In this document: positions 63,273 through 64,000 of the stretch, one piece after another
Layout of the letters: every line of letters starts with the position of its first letter
Numbering within the stretch: the stretch's first letter is position 1
NCBI GenBank assembly: GCA_963788125.1
Contig: CAWBFN010000002.1
Location: forward strand, 1,178,001-1,242,000
Source of the DNA: Bog-473 sp963788125
GTDB lineage: Bacteria; Actinomycetota; Acidimicrobiia; Acidimicrobiales; RAAP-2
Length of the DNA stretch: 64,000 nucleotides
Direction: 5' to 3'
Position numbers and translations under genes: made by a program
The notes under the pieces: model-generated
The model's database searches: none
Told to the model about the DNA's origin: nothing
The model's input: the letters and a program-made list of their open reading frames with translations, nothing else

Positions 63273-63703
63273 ATGGGCTACCTCAGGCGGTACGCTTCTG
63301 CAAGCAACCCAGGAATGGTGCGGCATTTGTCCGAAAAAAGCAAACGGCGTCGGGCGCATCTCACTTACAGCCCGGCGGAGCCGAGGCCTTTCCGAGCCTG
63401 GCTGCATGAAGACTGGGAGCGACCAGGACCACCGAAGACCCTTCCTCCGGGAAGCGTTGTTCAACTCATGCCCGATCACCTCGGTGATCTCCGGTGTGGG
63501 GATTGGATTGGCAAAACCCGCCACTATTGAAACTGCTCGTGGCGTGGCAAGATGACTTCGGCGATCACAGCGACGGTAACTGGCTCCCCGAAGACTGGGA
63601 CAGGTGGGTGGCCGAAGGGAAGCGACTCGCCAACCCCGTTGCGCCGGAACTTGGGCCCTCAGTGGTCCTCAAACTTGATCCGGAGCTAGAGGACAGAACT
63701 TAA
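63273..63703 (+). pseudogene. hypothetical protein, frameshifted
   Basis: Two overlapping frames together resemble an actinobacterial protein of unknown function: first frame GSVVQLMPDHLGDLRCGDW, second frame LLKLLVAWQDDFGDHSDGNW, RWVAEGKRLANPVAPELG and SVVLKLDPELEDRT. A base change near 63520-63535 separates them. The start is uncertain. Confidence 0.4.
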
Positions 63704-63807
63704 CCGACGATAGGGGGCAGACCCCGTAGTTGCACCGATGATTTGATTTGCCATGCGTCGTCACTACTGATGATCAGACAAGAAGTTCACACGGAAAGGT
63801 CCGCTAC

Positions 63808-64000
63808 GTGTCTAAATCGGTGCTCTACATGTCGATGTCGCTTGATGGATACATCGCAGGCCCCAATGATCGACCCGGCAATCCCGGCGGTGACGACTTT
63901 ATGAGGCTGCACGAGTGGTACGGCTTTGCTGCAGACGCTGGGCCAACCGAGGAAACTATTGATTCGGCGGAGATGGGCAAACACTTTCTTGACGAAATCA
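63808..64000 (+). CDS. dihydrofolate reductase family (RibD C-terminal) protein, 3' partial
   Basis: From GTG 63808 after ggaaagg: SVLYMSMSLDGYIAGPNDRP, the first strand and loop of the RibD-C/DHFR fold with the MS.DG.IA signature, then GDDFMRLHEWYGF and DSAEMGKHFLDEI where the window ends. Family members reduce pyrimidine or pteridine-like substrates with NADPH. Frame remains open at base 64000. Confidence 0.85.
   Translation, partial: MSKSVLYMSMSLDGYIAGPNDRPGNPGGDDFMRLHEWYGFAADAGPTEETIDSAEMGKHFLDEI

Overview
The window is high-GC DNA from a free-living actinobacterium. F420-type enzymes (an LLM oxidoreductase and a PPOX-fold protein), a TIGR03086 mycothiol-type isomerase, a WhiB remnant, many GTG starts and MerR promoters that look leaderless all support this. 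The mix of families resembles Acidimicrobiia and related lineages, but the sequence alone does not fix the class. About 65 genes or gene remnants can be supported. Roughly one third are broken, either by single-base indels, by in-frame TAG codons or by loss of one end.

Layout: 1-2.8 kb, a frameshifted GH15 glycosidase, an SDR dehydrogenase and a broken small membrane protein. 3.1-8.6 kb, a diverged direct repeat (about 200 bp) whose left copy carries an IS30-family element with 3-bp target duplication, a DrmD-like helicase remnant, an FtsX-type permease and a small lipoprotein. 9-12 kb, a BrkB protein divergent from a three-gene DUF3618/holin-like envelope cluster. 12-17 kb, a PSD-family decarboxylase and CinA among fragments of WhiB, DrmC (DISARM), DUF72 and a Na+/H+ antiporter. 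17-22 kb, a minus-strand redox/efflux operon (GMC fragment, LLM oxidoreductase, SDR, quinone oxidoreductase, MFS pump) divergent from a TetR regulator with a palindromic operator. 22-28 kb, an Erm-like rRNA methyltransferase, a MerR-epimerase pair with a 19-bp-spacer promoter, and a DUF302/DHA2-efflux/hydrolase operon. 28-34 kb, a large REC-GAFx4-histidine kinase divergent from an NCS1 permease and a LuxR-type response regulator. 34-45 kb, oxidoreductases and many membrane proteins (MarC, K+ channel, GAP, ClC) and an arylsulfatase. 45-51 kb, a GAF-SpoIIE phosphatase, a DUF3565-DUF1971 protein coupled to nitronate monooxygenase, and thiC under a TPP riboswitch. 51-58 kb, a tRNA-Arg with a truncated integrase fused to a truncated anti-sigma-type ATPase, an IS481 remnant joined in frame to an HNH nuclease, and a second FtsX-type permease. 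58-64 kb, a truncated MerR gene, a monooxygenase, a DODA dioxygenase, an IS110-family element, and small oxidoreductase/isomerase genes.

The region reads as accessory DNA remodelled repeatedly by IS30, IS110, IS481 and tyrosine-integrase elements. The most informative points are: the IS30 insertion with its empty-site counterpart in the same window; remnants of two DISARM components about 9 kb apart; thiC split by three indels behind an apparently intact TPP riboswitch; a kinase with an in-frame 21-bp tandem duplication; an integrase/ATPase junction next to tRNA-Arg; and a probable bridge-RNA region upstream of the IS110 recombinase. No CRISPR array and no intact new defence system was recognised. 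The many lone indels in well-conserved genes could be sequencing errors and should be checked against reads before they are called decay.
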